64,000 nt of DNA from Roseiarcus sp963770035 (GTDB lineage: Bacteria > Pseudomonadota > Alphaproteobacteria > Rhizobiales > Beijerinckiaceae), in contig CAVYON010000045.1 in NCBI GenBank assembly GCA_963770035.1, forward strand, positions 186,001 to 250,000, in the 5' to 3' direction. Positions 54,654 to 63,068 of this stretch are shown here, piece by piece. The notes beneath the pieces were generated by a model. The model had not been told where the DNA came from. It worked only from the letters and a program-made list of their open reading frames with translations, and did not search any database. Within the stretch, counting starts at the first letter, position 1. Every line of letters begins with the position of its first letter. The translations under genes and the position numbers were made by a program.

Positions 54654-55181
54654 CGCCGCAGCGTTCCAACCCGTCTCCAACGCCGAATCCCGTCGCCTTG
54701 CCCGCGCGGCGCGTCCATGAGGATTCGACGGGATTGCAAGGGCGCGAAATGGCGAACGCCCGAGCCGGGCGCGGCCTGCCGCACGCTTTCCGCGCGGGTT
54801 CAGCAACGATCATCGGCCGGCTGAGGCCCGTTCGCAAGCGCAAAATCGCCGAGGGATTTCGACGGGACGAGCTTTCGGACCTCGACAGGACGGGCGCGCC
54901 GATCGGCTGGGCCGTGCCTAATCGGTAAGCGCAGACACCCTATAGACCGACCGGCGCCGAGCGCCGACACTGTATCAGCCGTTCATGGCGTGAAAGGCGC
55001 CCTTGACCGAGGCGCCGCAAGAACCTCGCAAAGAGCAAATCGCGGAAGCCGCCGCCCTGAGCGATGGCTTCGCGCAACGGAGCGGGCGTTCGGAGCCGGC
55101 TTGGCGACGGGTCAAATCCGACTCTAGGTGCGCATTCCTGTTCAGTCTCGGACGGTGGATTGCGCCAAGAGCCGCCGTCGA
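54654..55181. other. Intergenic stretch with nothing recognised
   Basis: About 530 bp between the rsh start and the end of the DUF347 gene. Frames present are shadows of rsh or Arg-rich noise. No rpoZ, tRNA or clear terminator seen. Confidence 0.4.
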
Positions 55182-55994
55182 TCATTCCGCCGGTGTCTCG
55201 GCTGGCGCGCCGGGATGGATGCCCGGTCGCTGCGGAATGAGCAGGATGAACGCGACCATTGCCAAAGCCAGGACCACTGTCGCGGCCGTGCGGCTCAGGG
55301 CGAAGCCGCCGTGAGCAATCGGCTTGTCGAGCAGATCGCCCAGTGTCGCGCCGAGCGGGCGCGTCAGGATGAACGCGGCCCAAAACAGCAACACCCGCGA
55401 CACATCGGTGAACAGATACAAAGCCGCGAGGACGACGAGGGCGGTTCCGAACACGACGGAGGCGTTTCCGAAGCCGAGCCCGTTGGTGTCGGCCATCCAA
55501 TCGCCGAGCGCCGTGCCGAGCGTTTGCGAAAATAGAATCGTGGTCCAGTAGAACGCCTCCACCCGGGGGGTCGCGACCGTATTCACCGACACGGTTCCCT
55601 CCCGCCAGCGCCAGACGAGCAGCGACGCCAGGAGCAGCGAGAGCAGCAACGCAGATCCCCCCGCGTAGCCGATTCCGAGCGAACGGTCGGCGAAATCGGC
55701 CATCGTCGTTCCGACGGTTGTCGTCGCCACGATCGTTAGCCAGTAGACGACGGGATGGAACCTCTCCATCCGGATCTGGGCGATCACGGCCAGAACGAAC
55801 ACGGCGGCAAAGAGCCCGGTGCCGATCAGATAGCCGCCGCTGTGGGCGTTCGCATCCGCGTGCAGCATCGACATCGTCACCGCGTCGCCGCCGGTTTCGC
55901 CGATGGTCGTGGCAATGATCTTGATGATCCAAAAGCCGAGCGTGACTTCTGGAACCTTGCTCAACGTCGCCTTCACCGCTTCGTTCATGATCAC
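55182..55994 (-). CDS. COG4705/DUF347 multi-TM membrane protein
   Basis: 270 residues, GTG start at 55994 set by AGGAG five bases upstream (an ATG two codons in is the alternative). About nine TM helices arranged as four DUF347-like repeats, each with a GET/GTxxAD-type motif (KIIATTIGETGGDAVT, VGTTMADFADRS, QTLGTALGDWMAD, RPLGATLGDLLD). Predicted divalent-metal (Mn) or similar transporter by family description; unproved. Precedes PepSY and QseBC genes on the same strand but is downstream of them in transcription. Confidence 0.8.
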   Translation of the reverse strand: MIMNEAVKATLSKVPEVTLGFWIIKIIATTIGETGGDAVTMSMLHADANAHSGGYLIGTGLFAAVFVLAVIAQIRMERFHPVVYWLTIVATTTVGTTMADFADRSLGIGYAGGSALLLSLLLASLLVWRWREGTVSVNTVATPRVEAFYWTTILFSQTLGTALGDWMADTNGLGFGNASVVFGTALVVLAALYLFTDVSRVLLFWAAFILTRPLGATLGDLLDKPIAHGGFALSRTAATVVLALAMVAFILLIPQRPGIHPGAPAETPAE

Positions 55995-56048
55995 TCTGTC
56001 TCCTCAGGAAGGCCGCCCGCGCCGAAAGCGCAGGCGGTCCACGTGGGC

Positions 56049-56363
56049 TCAGTCCGGATTGGGACCTTCGGCCTTGTTCTCGAGCACCCGCCCGGTTCTC
56101 GCGTCGACGCCGACCTCGTGCGTGACCGACCCGTTCTTGACGTCGAAGGAGTAGCGCAACCCGCTGCCTCCCCCCTCCCTTTCCAGTTCCTCGTCGGTGA
56201 TGCGGCCAGGATGCGCGTTCAGTGCGATCGCGCGCGCCTGTTGGATGGTGATCTTCGCCGTGCCTGCGAGTTCTTGTCCGGTATAGGCGGCGGCGGAGCC
56301 TGCCATCGCCAAGACGATGACCGTCGAGCTGATGAGGCCCGCGCCGATAGGCGTCGGTTTCAT
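56049..56363 (-). CDS. Periplasmic PepSY-domain protein
   Basis: 104 residues: signal peptide (ISSTVIVLAMAGSAAAYTG, cleavage near 26) and a PepSY domain (ITIQQARAIALNAHPGRITDEELE, RYSFDVKNGSVTHEVGVDARTG). PepSY proteins inhibit proteases or sense periplasmic stress. It lies 97 bp downstream of a QseBC-like pair and upstream of the DUF347 gene, a combination often regulated together (PepSY genes commonly neighbour QseBC/PmrAB-type systems). Confidence 0.82.
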   Translation of the reverse strand: MKPTPIGAGLISSTVIVLAMAGSAAAYTGQELAGTAKITIQQARAIALNAHPGRITDEELEREGGGSGLRYSFDVKNGSVTHEVGVDARTGRVLENKAEGPNPD

Positions 56364-56459
56364 GGTTTCTCTCCGTTTTCCTTATGATTCGCGGCGGAGC
56401 GCCTGCAGCCAAGGCTCTCCCTCCATGCGCCATTGTGCCACGCAAGAATTAGCCGAGAA

Positions 56460-57815
56460 TTAGGTCCGCCCACCCGCGCCGCGGATTGTCTCACCGGAGG
56501 CGGGGATGGATACCCGGGCGACAACTCCCGTCACTTCGTCCGCGCGATTTTCGACGGTCAAGCCGAACCCCTGCCGCTCGGCGGCTCGGCGGGCGATCGA
56601 CAGGCCGAGGCCGGTCCCCTCCGTCTTATGTGGCGACGCGCGAAAGAACCGGTCGAAGACGCGCGTTTCGGCGCCTTGGGGGAGAAAGTCTCCCGTGTTG
56701 AAAACTTCGACGATGAAATGGCCGCCACGCCGCGCGATCGACACATCGACACGCCCACCGCTCGGACTGTACTGCACCGCATTGTCGATGAGGCTCGAAA
56801 ACAATGCGCGCGCCTCTTCGGGAGCCCCGCGGCAGGCAGCCCGCGAAGAAAAATCCACTGCGAGGTCGACCTGCCTGCGGTCGGCGACCGCCGCATGATC
56901 GGCCACGCACTCCAGGACGAGCGCATTGACGTCGATCATCTCATCGCGAGCGGTCTCGCCCTCCTCGAGCCTTGCCAGTTGGAGGAGCTGGTTGACGAGA
57001 GCGCTCGCGCGCCGAACGCCGCGCGCGAGGGCCGCGGTCGCCCCCCGATCGTCGCGCCCCTCCCGGGAGAGATTTTCGACCTGGATCTGCATCCCGGCGA
57101 GGGGAGTCCGAAGCTCATGGGCAGCGTCGGAGACGAATTGGCGCTGCGCCTTGACGATATCCTGGAGACGAACGATGAGGCTGTTCATGCTCTGCACAAG
57201 CGGCGCGACCTCCCTAGGAACGCTGTCAAGCGGGATTGGCGTCGTCGCGCGGACGCTCCGCTCGGCAAGCTCGACGGAGAGCGCGTTCAGTCGCGCTAGC
57301 ACCCGATTCATCGCCCATCCGACCACGAGCCACGCCAGTGGGATGGCGATCAGGACAGGAGCGGCCGCGCCGAGCGCCGCGGCCTGCGCGATCTCCTGGC
57401 GCACCACCTCCCGCTGGCCGACCTGCACCATGTACCGGCTGTCGCTCGTTGTGTAGACGCGCCATTTCTCGCCGCCCGCTTCGACGTTTGCATAGCCAGC
57501 CCTGGCTTGGGGGGGGATGTGGACGGACGGAAGCGATGCATGGACGAGCCTGCCGCCCGCATCCCAGATGCTGACCGCAAATTGATCTTCGGGATCCTGG
57601 TCCGCCGGAGCGGGCGTTTCAGCGGGCGAGACGCTCGTGCCGGCATTCAGCGCGATCTGGCGGAGTTGACCGTCGAGAAACTCTGTCGCTGCGTCATGCG
57701 CGTAAAGATAGGCGAATGCGCTCGCCGCAAGACCGACGACTGAGAGCAGCACAGTCACATAGACGAGCGCGGTGCGTCGAAGCGATGCGGTCTTTAGGAT
57801 TTCGGGAGCATCCAT
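56460..57815 (-). CDS. QseC-like sensor histidine kinase
   Basis: 451 residues from ATG 57815. Two TM helices (LVYVTVLLSVVGLAASAFAYLY and LGAAAPVLIAIPLAWLVVGWA) around a periplasmic sensor of about 140 residues, then HAMP-like linker, H-box FVSDAAHELRTPLAG, N-box SSLIDNAVQYSPSGG and G2-box GTGLGLSIARRAAERQG. It phosphorylates the regulator encoded upstream; the genes overlap by 22 bp. Confidence 0.88.
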   Translation of the reverse strand: MDAPEILKTASLRRTALVYVTVLLSVVGLAASAFAYLYAHDAATEFLDGQLRQIALNAGTSVSPAETPAPADQDPEDQFAVSIWDAGGRLVHASLPSVHIPPQARAGYANVEAGGEKWRVYTTSDSRYMVQVGQREVVRQEIAQAAALGAAAPVLIAIPLAWLVVGWAMNRVLARLNALSVELAERSVRATTPIPLDSVPREVAPLVQSMNSLIVRLQDIVKAQRQFVSDAAHELRTPLAGMQIQVENLSREGRDDRGATAALARGVRRASALVNQLLQLARLEEGETARDEMIDVNALVLECVADHAAVADRRQVDLAVDFSSRAACRGAPEEARALFSSLIDNAVQYSPSGGRVDVSIARRGGHFIVEVFNTGDFLPQGAETRVFDRFFRASPHKTEGTGLGLSIARRAAERQGFGLTVENRADEVTGVVARVSIPASGETIRGAGGRT

Positions 57816-58453
57816 CCGGCGCCCCTGACGTTGAGGATGATCGACTTGCCGAACTTGCGCCGGACGGAATGAATCAGAACGTCCACGGCGTTGCTCTCCA
57901 CCTCCTCGCCCCAACCGTAGATCCGTTCCTCGATCTGCTGACGGGAAAGAATTCGGCCCGGCCGCTCCATCAGCGCGTGCATGAGGGAAAATTCCCGAGC
58001 CGACAGGATGGCCCTGGCCTCGCCGTGGCGCAACTCGTGCGTGCCAACATCGAGCTCGACGTCGCCAGCGACAAGCATCGACGTCGCCCGCCCCGCGCGG
58101 CGGCGAATGAGCGCCCGCATGCGAGCGGCGAGCTCGCGCACTTCGAAAGGCTTGAGCAGGTAATCGTCGGCGCCGAGATCGAGGCCCGAGACACGGTCCT
58201 CGACGGATCCGCGAGCGGTGATGATGAGAACCGGCGTGTCGACGCCCCTTCGCCGCGCCGCCTTCAAGAGATCGAGGCCATCCGCCCCGGGGAGTCCGAG
58301 GTCGAGCAGGACGACGGTGAGGCCTGCGTCGCACAAGGCCGCCTCCGCGGCTGCGCCGTCGCGAACCCAATCGACCGACATGCCCTCCGCGCTCAGCGCC
58401 GCTGTCAGCCCTTCGCCAATCGTCACGTCGTCTTCTACAAGCAGCACGCGCAT
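57794..58453 (-). CDS. OmpR/QseB-family response regulator
   Basis: 219 residues from ATG 58453 (MRVLLVEDDVTIGEGL). REC domain with phospho-acceptor in VVLLDLGLPGADG and Lys in YLLKPFEV; C-terminal winged HTH (LSAREFSLMHALMERPGRILSR, VDVLIHSVRRKFG) that binds DNA. Forms a two-component pair with the overlapping kinase gene; probable targets are itself, PepSY and the DUF347 gene. Confidence 0.9.
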   Translation of the reverse strand: MRVLLVEDDVTIGEGLTAALSAEGMSVDWVRDGAAAEAALCDAGLTVVLLDLGLPGADGLDLLKAARRRGVDTPVLIITARGSVEDRVSGLDLGADDYLLKPFEVRELAARMRALIRRRAGRATSMLVAGDVELDVGTHELRHGEARAILSAREFSLMHALMERPGRILSRQQIEERIYGWGEEVESNAVDVLIHSVRRKFGKSIILNVRGAGWMLPKS

Positions 58454-58934
58454 CGCGCCGCTCTCCTGCCATATGATCGATTCAGTGGGAAGCTCGGGCC
58501 GATGCTTGGTAACGGAATGGCGCAATTCTTTGTGATGAGCGGCGTTGGACGACTGGAGCCGCCCCGACCTGCTCCCATTTTGGGATCGGCGGCGAACCCC
58601 CGCTCGAGTCAGCTTGCACCCATGGACTGCCGAACGCGACCGTAGACCCAGTTAACGCGCCAGAATCCGCGCAGGGCACGAATGTCCGTCGCGAGGTGGT
58701 TTCGCATCCTCTTCGGTCAGCAAACCAGGTGGACCAAGAACCGTTGCCAGGAGGCCGCTTCGCAAGCGTGCCGATGAAGGGCAGCTTTGGTGAAGGATTT
58801 TGGACGCTGGCTCTTTTAGACGGTGGGGCGAGGCGTCAGGGCCGACGTCCGAAAGCCTGCCGAGGAGGAAATCGCGCCTAATTAAGCAGATTCCATTAGC
58901 CAGCCCAACGAATGGACCAAGTTAGAATTCGACT
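58454..58934. other. Intergenic stretch with nothing recognised
   Basis: About 480 bp upstream of the response-regulator gene. It should hold its promoter. No repeat or RNA supported. Confidence 0.35.
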
Positions 58935-59028
58935 TTCACCACAAAGGGCACGAAGGGCACCACGAAGGGCACAAAGAACGACAGGCTCCTTGTGCGCCTT
59001 CGTGGTTCTTCGTGTTCCTTGTGGTGAA
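58935..59028. repeat. Long imperfect hairpin of CACGAAGGGCAC-type repeats
   Basis: The left arm (58935-58980) is built of short units such as CACGAAGGG and CACAAAG; the right arm (58987-59028) is its imperfect complement ending CCTTGTGGTGAA, with a loop of about six bases. About 42 bp can pair. The minus-strand frame through it (…FVPFVVPFVPFVV) is low complexity and not a gene. Confidence 0.65.
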
Positions 59029-59210
59029 TTTGCCTCGCTTGTTCCGTTGGCCAGCCTAAGAATCTCTGCTTAGAGGAGGCCCGCTTACCTTTACTGCGCG
59101 TTGGAAGCAGTTCTCGCGCGAGGACGTCGCGGTCAATCGGTGGGACTGCGTCTCGGCTGGAGGAGCGTGACACGCGTTCCTCCAATTGGAGTTCAGTCCG
59201 TCCGGAAATG

Positions 59211-59570
59211 TCAACCGCCAGGTTTGAGTGACGTCAACGCAGCTTGCACGGCGGAAGAACTTTGCGCCGCCGCCGAGCTTGTTGCGGGCCTGTAGCCGCC
59301 ATCGCTGTCCTTGGTTTGTGAGGTATGAGCGTTCCTGACCTTGTAATCGCCGTCCGCCGCGCGGGCCGTTGCCGCCGTCGCAGCCGAGGCCGGAACTGGC
59401 GCCGAAGCCCCAGTCGTGGCCGCGGACGCGGCTAACGCCTTAGCCGCGTCCGCGGGAGACGACGGTGCCGCCGCCGCGGCCGACGTTGAGGCTGACGCCG
59501 AAGACATCGCGGCCGCCGACGAGGGGGCTGGAGTGTAGGCGGGCGTAGACGAGATTGCTGCAACTGACAC
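59211..59570 (-). CDS. Hypothetical Ala/Ser-rich protein
   Basis: About 119 residues if it begins at GTG 59570 (VSVAAISSTPAYTPAPSS). The first 60 are Ala/Ser low complexity, then DGDYKVRNAHTSQTKDSDGGYRP and an Ala-rich tail ending LTSLKPGG. The second half looks conserved-like. The start is uncertain; the frame is open to 59774. No function recognised. Confidence 0.45.
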   Translation of the reverse strand: MSVAAISSTPAYTPAPSSAAAMSSASASTSAAAAAPSSPADAAKALAASAATTGASAPVPASAATAATARAADGDYKVRNAHTSQTKDSDGGYRPATSSAAAQSSSAVQAALTSLKPGG

Positions 59571-59948
59571 AAATTCATCTCCGGTCGGCGGATAGGGCGA
59601 GGGGGTCCGCGCCGCTCGGCGCGGATCGGGCGGATTGGGACACTCAGTTATGATCTGACCGGAGAAAGCGGCGTCATGCCTCTGCCGTATGACATTCGGC
59701 AGTCTGTCCGTGATGCGAAAGCTACACCCGCAGTCATGAATAATGTCCTTCGATGGACGCCAAGCGAACAGCAAAGCTCTTCTTACTCGTTGCAGTCTGA
59801 TCGAGGCGCAGGACGATATCTGGTCGCCGACGAAACAAGAACGAGCAGCCGTAACAACTGGCTACAAGCGTTAGCTGAGCTCCGGCTTGGTTCGCGTGCC
59901 TCCCCGCAGGCAACTTTCCCGGTATATCCACCCGGCGCAAAATGGAAC

Positions 59949-59971
59949 GCCCCGCGGGTTAATCGCGGGGC
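59949..59971 (-). terminator. Intrinsic-like terminator after the PEP-CTERM gene
   Basis: GCCCCGCG (59949-59956) and CGCGGGGC (59964-59971) make a perfect 8-bp GC stem with loop GGTTAAT. Read on the minus strand it is followed by GTTCCATTTTG. It lies 29 bp after the stop of the gene ending at 60000. Confidence 0.7.
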
Positions 59972-59999
59972 TCTATAAACAACAACTCTCTAAGGTCCG

Positions 60000-61112
60000 T
60001 CAGGCTTCGGCTGCCCGCGACAGCCCCTTCCCGTGATATCCAGCGAAGCCGAGTCCAACGAAGCCGACGAGCATCATGCCCCAGGTCGAGAATTCCGGCA
60101 CGCTGGCGATGAAGGCTTCGCCGCCTGGATTCCCAAGTCCGGTGACGATCGGCGCCAACGCGCCATTGAAGCCGGGCAAAGCGGACGTTGCCGCATCGAA
60201 CGCGCCGATGAAGCCAGTCGTACCCAGGTCGTTCTGCGCCGCTGAATAGCCGAAAGCGGGATTGAAGGGCCCGGTGATGCTGTAGATGGCGTTGGTCGCT
60301 TTGTCGGCGACGAGCAATGTCATGTCCGCCGCCCCGCCGAACGCCGTATCGTCCACCATGGCGTTCTGGAGCTGCAGGATGCCGACCGACTGGTTGCTTG
60401 CGCCGAGGTTGCTGACGAACACCAGCGCGCCGTCGCCCTGGCTCGTCAGCACCGCGCGTCCGTCCGTCGTCTGCGACAGGCTGTCGGGATCCTGGAGGTT
60501 CATCGTCACGCTTGAATTGGTGTTGTAGAGCGTGGCGGTCGCATTGCCCATGAGGGCGGCGGAGGTCGTGACCGAGCCGCCGCTCAAGGTCGCCTGAATG
60601 ATCGCCGGGTCCATGTTTGGATTGTTGGCCGGGTTCGAGGCGCTGATGAAAGTGTTGCCGCCCTGGAACAGGATATCGTCGTATCCGCCGCCGTTCACTG
60701 AAGCTATCGACATCGGCGCCGATTTCGCCAGCGTGCCTGGTGTGACCAGGACGAGATTGGAATTCGCATCCTCGTTCTGAAGCGCCCAGATTTGATTGGT
60801 CGCTGCGTCATACCGAAGTCCGTCGTTGTGCCCGGTCACTAAGGTGGAGGCCAGAACTTGCCCGCTCCGGCTGAATTCCACGATGGTGCTGACCGCGCCG
60901 CCGCTTCCGTCCGGATTGCCGCCGTTTCCGTAGCCGACATAGACATCGTTGCCGATGACGAGCACCGAGTCGGCTGCGCTCGTCCCGGCGGGGCCAGCCG
61001 CGAACAGGCCAATGTTGTACCCGGAGGCTGCTACTGGAGCGGCGTGAGCCGAGACCGTTTGCAGCAGTGCGACGGCGATGGCCAAGGATGAAACGATAGG
61101 CGTGAACCGCAT
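60000..61112 (-). CDS. Secreted PEP-CTERM-sorted protein
   Basis: 370 residues from ATG 61112 (MRFTPIVSSLAIAVALL), with GGAAGGAAAC upstream. Signal peptide cleaved after HAAPVAA; a repetitive beta-propeller-like body (GGAVSTIVEFSRSGQVLAS, NDGLRYDAATNQIWALQNED, TTDGRAVLTSQGDGALVF); then the C-terminal sorting signal VPEFSTWGMMLVGFVGLG with a terminal basic patch (YHGKGLSRAAEA). Should be cut and anchored or exported by an exosortase; none is in the window. Likely surface or biofilm-matrix role. Confidence 0.85.
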   Translation of the reverse strand: MRFTPIVSSLAIAVALLQTVSAHAAPVAASGYNIGLFAAGPAGTSAADSVLVIGNDVYVGYGNGGNPDGSGGAVSTIVEFSRSGQVLASTLVTGHNDGLRYDAATNQIWALQNEDANSNLVLVTPGTLAKSAPMSIASVNGGGYDDILFQGGNTFISASNPANNPNMDPAIIQATLSGGSVTTSAALMGNATATLYNTNSSVTMNLQDPDSLSQTTDGRAVLTSQGDGALVFVSNLGASNQSVGILQLQNAMVDDTAFGGAADMTLLVADKATNAIYSITGPFNPAFGYSAAQNDLGTTGFIGAFDAATSALPGFNGALAPIVTGLGNPGGEAFIASVPEFSTWGMMLVGFVGLGFAGYHGKGLSRAAEA

Positions 61113-61578
61113 GGCGAGTTTCCTTCCCGGGGTTAAGCCCCGTGCCGCGAAAGCTACCGCCGCGCCGTAACGGAAATGCGAAGGTTTCATCTCGGATGTG
61201 CGACCGAAGAGAGGGTGAAATCGCAATCGGGAGGTGGAAGCTTTGAAGGCCTATCTCCGGTCCTCTATACCGACGAAGAACGCGCAGACGCCACGCCTTT
61301 CCTGGCGACCCCGTAGGTCCGCTTCCCCGCCCAATTGAGGCGCCCAAGGCCGCGGTCAGCAGCAGCAGCGTCACGTCGACTGCGGCCGTCCGACCTCCTG
61401 GGGACAGATGTTGCGCATCGGGTCAAATGGCGCGTCAGAAATTTGTCGACAACGTGCTCCCGGCGGTCGGCGCCGCACAAGAGTGGCTCCGGTATCCCCT
61501 TTATGCAGGGAGTTTCTGCGTTAGCCGGATAGGCGCGGCGGAACTGGCTCTCGGCCCTGTCCTGACATAGGATCGTTG
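61113..61578. other. Intergenic stretch with nothing recognised
   Basis: About 465 bp upstream of the PEP-CTERM gene, carrying its promoter. No other feature supported. Confidence 0.35.
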
Positions 61579-61695
61579 TTAGAGCGGTTTTCGACCACGC
61601 TGAATCGTCATTGCGAGAAGCGACCCACCGGGCTCTTCGACCCGGGAGTCGCTTGCAAAGACGAGGCGCCTAGGTTTGATCGAAGACCGCTCTAA
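61579..61695. repeat. MITE-like palindromic element, about 117 bp
   Basis: Terminal inverted repeats TTAGAGCGGTTTTCGA (from 61579) and its near complement TCGAAGACCGCTCTAA (to 61695) enclose a second inverted pair (CATTGCGAGAAGCGAC … GTCGCTTGCAAAGACG) and a central hairpin CCGGG/CCCGG. The whole element can fold on itself. Internal CGTCATTGCGAG-type sequence is a common feature of small alphaproteobacterial repeats. No coding capacity. Confidence 0.65.
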
Positions 61696-61722
61696 CCAGA
61701 CTGCGAAGCCTGCGAACCGGCC

Positions 61723-62220
61723 ATGACCGAACCGCCGTCAAAGACGCAGATCCTGCTGGCGCGCGTCGCCCTCGCCCTGATCGTCGCGTTCGCCGCCGCG
61801 GGCGTCGTAGGGTACGGCGTGTCGACCAATGAACTGGATCGCGTCTGGCGGAACATCGCCGCTCGCCCGGGCGGTCCGATGACTTTTCGCTTCCTGCTGC
61901 AGCCGGCCATGGCCGTCCTCGCGGCGTGGCGCGACGGCGCCGCCGACGCGCGGCTTCAGCGCACGCCCTATCTCACCGCGATCCTGACCGGAGTTGGAGG
62001 ACGGGGAAGCCGCCTGTGGGAGGGAATCGTTTCGACCGCGAGAATCCTGATTCTCGGCGTCGTCATGGACGTCGTTTATCAGCTCGTCTTTCTCGACAAG
62101 TTCTATCCGGCCAAATCGGCGATCGTCGCGGTCCTGCTCGCATTCGTTCCGTACGTCGTTCTGCGGGGTCCGTTCGGCCGGATCGCGGGCCATTGGTCGG
62201 CGCGTACGGCCGCGAGGTGA
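61723..62220 (+). CDS. Small multi-TM membrane protein
   Basis: 165 residues with four hydrophobic segments (ARVALALIVAFAAAGVVGYG, FRFLLQPAMAVLAAW, ILILGVVMDVVYQLVF, SAIVAVLLAFVPYVVL). No family recognised. 130 bp upstream of the DUF202 gene on the same strand, possibly co-transcribed. Confidence 0.65.
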   Translation: MTEPPSKTQILLARVALALIVAFAAAGVVGYGVSTNELDRVWRNIAARPGGPMTFRFLLQPAMAVLAAWRDGAADARLQRTPYLTAILTGVGGRGSRLWEGIVSTARILILGVVMDVVYQLVFLDKFYPAKSAIVAVLLAFVPYVVLRGPFGRIAGHWSARTAAR

Positions 62221-62350
62221 TTTCAGCGGGCTCCCAATCTCGGGTCGCAACCTTGCCGGGCTTCCCGTCTTATGCTCTGGTGCGGCGCCTGAAAGGCGGA
62301 GTCGGTGTCCCCGCTGGCCGCTTGATCGAAATCGGTTCGAGAGTCGTCAG

Positions 62351-62800
62351 TTGGTCAGTCCCGATCTCAAGCTTGACGTGAACACCGAGCTTGCCGCGCG
62401 TCGCACGGGAATGGCGTTTCAGCGCACCCGTTTGGCTGAAGACCGCACCCTGATGGCGGTGATCCGCACCGCGCTGTCGCTGATCGGCTTCGGCTTCACG
62501 ATTTTCCAGTTCTTCCAGCGGCTCAAGGAGCAGGACGTCATCAGCCGGGCCGCCGCGCCTCGGAATTTCGGTTCCGCGCTGGTCTGGCTCGGCATCCTGA
62601 TGCTGGCGCTGGGCATCGTCTATCACGCCCGCTTCATGCTCGGCCTTCGGCGCTTGCGGGAGTCGATGCGTGAAGGGGGCCTCATTCACGGCGAGACCGA
62701 CTTCCCCGTGTCGTTGACCTTGATCACGGCTCTTCTCCTTCTGGCGGTCGGCGTTGCTGCGATCGCCAGCATGCAGTTTGACGTCGGACCGTTTGGCTAG
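62351..62800 (+). CDS. DUF202 (YidH-like) membrane protein
   Basis: 149 residues from TTG 62351. DUF202 signature RTGMAFQRTRLAEDRTLMAVIRTAL followed by three TM helices (split: ALSLIGFGFTIFQFF; ALVWLGILMLALGIVY; LTLITALLLLAVGVAAI). Function of the family is unknown. Start codon weakly supported. Confidence 0.8.
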   Translation: MVSPDLKLDVNTELAARRTGMAFQRTRLAEDRTLMAVIRTALSLIGFGFTIFQFFQRLKEQDVISRAAAPRNFGSALVWLGILMLALGIVYHARFMLGLRRLRESMREGGLIHGETDFPVSLTLITALLLLAVGVAAIASMQFDVGPFG

Positions 62801-63068
62801 GGGCCCAGAGCGGAGGATCGAACGCTTGGGGTTGTCGCGAAAATGCGATCGCAAGATTCTGAGCCTCCGTAGGGCGTCGAAGACGCCCGTCTTTCGACAG
62901 GCTTTGGCGACGTGGCGATCCAGCGGAACGTAGGGCGCCCCGGCCCCTCTGGATCCGCCATTGTCCCCCGGATCAAAGTCCGGGGGTCCTCGCGAAGACG
63001 GACCGGAGGCGCCGTTGGGAATCAAGTTTGACGCGCGAACGAGTTCAAAGGTCTGATAGGAGAGGGAA

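Noticed and set aside
58922..59185. Minus-strand 87-codon frame with a FVPFVV repeat
   Set aside because: Translation of the fold-back repeat; no start site and low complexity.
59676..59978. Plus-strand 100-codon frame
   Set aside because: No ribosome site or domain and runs into the PEP-CTERM terminator hairpin.
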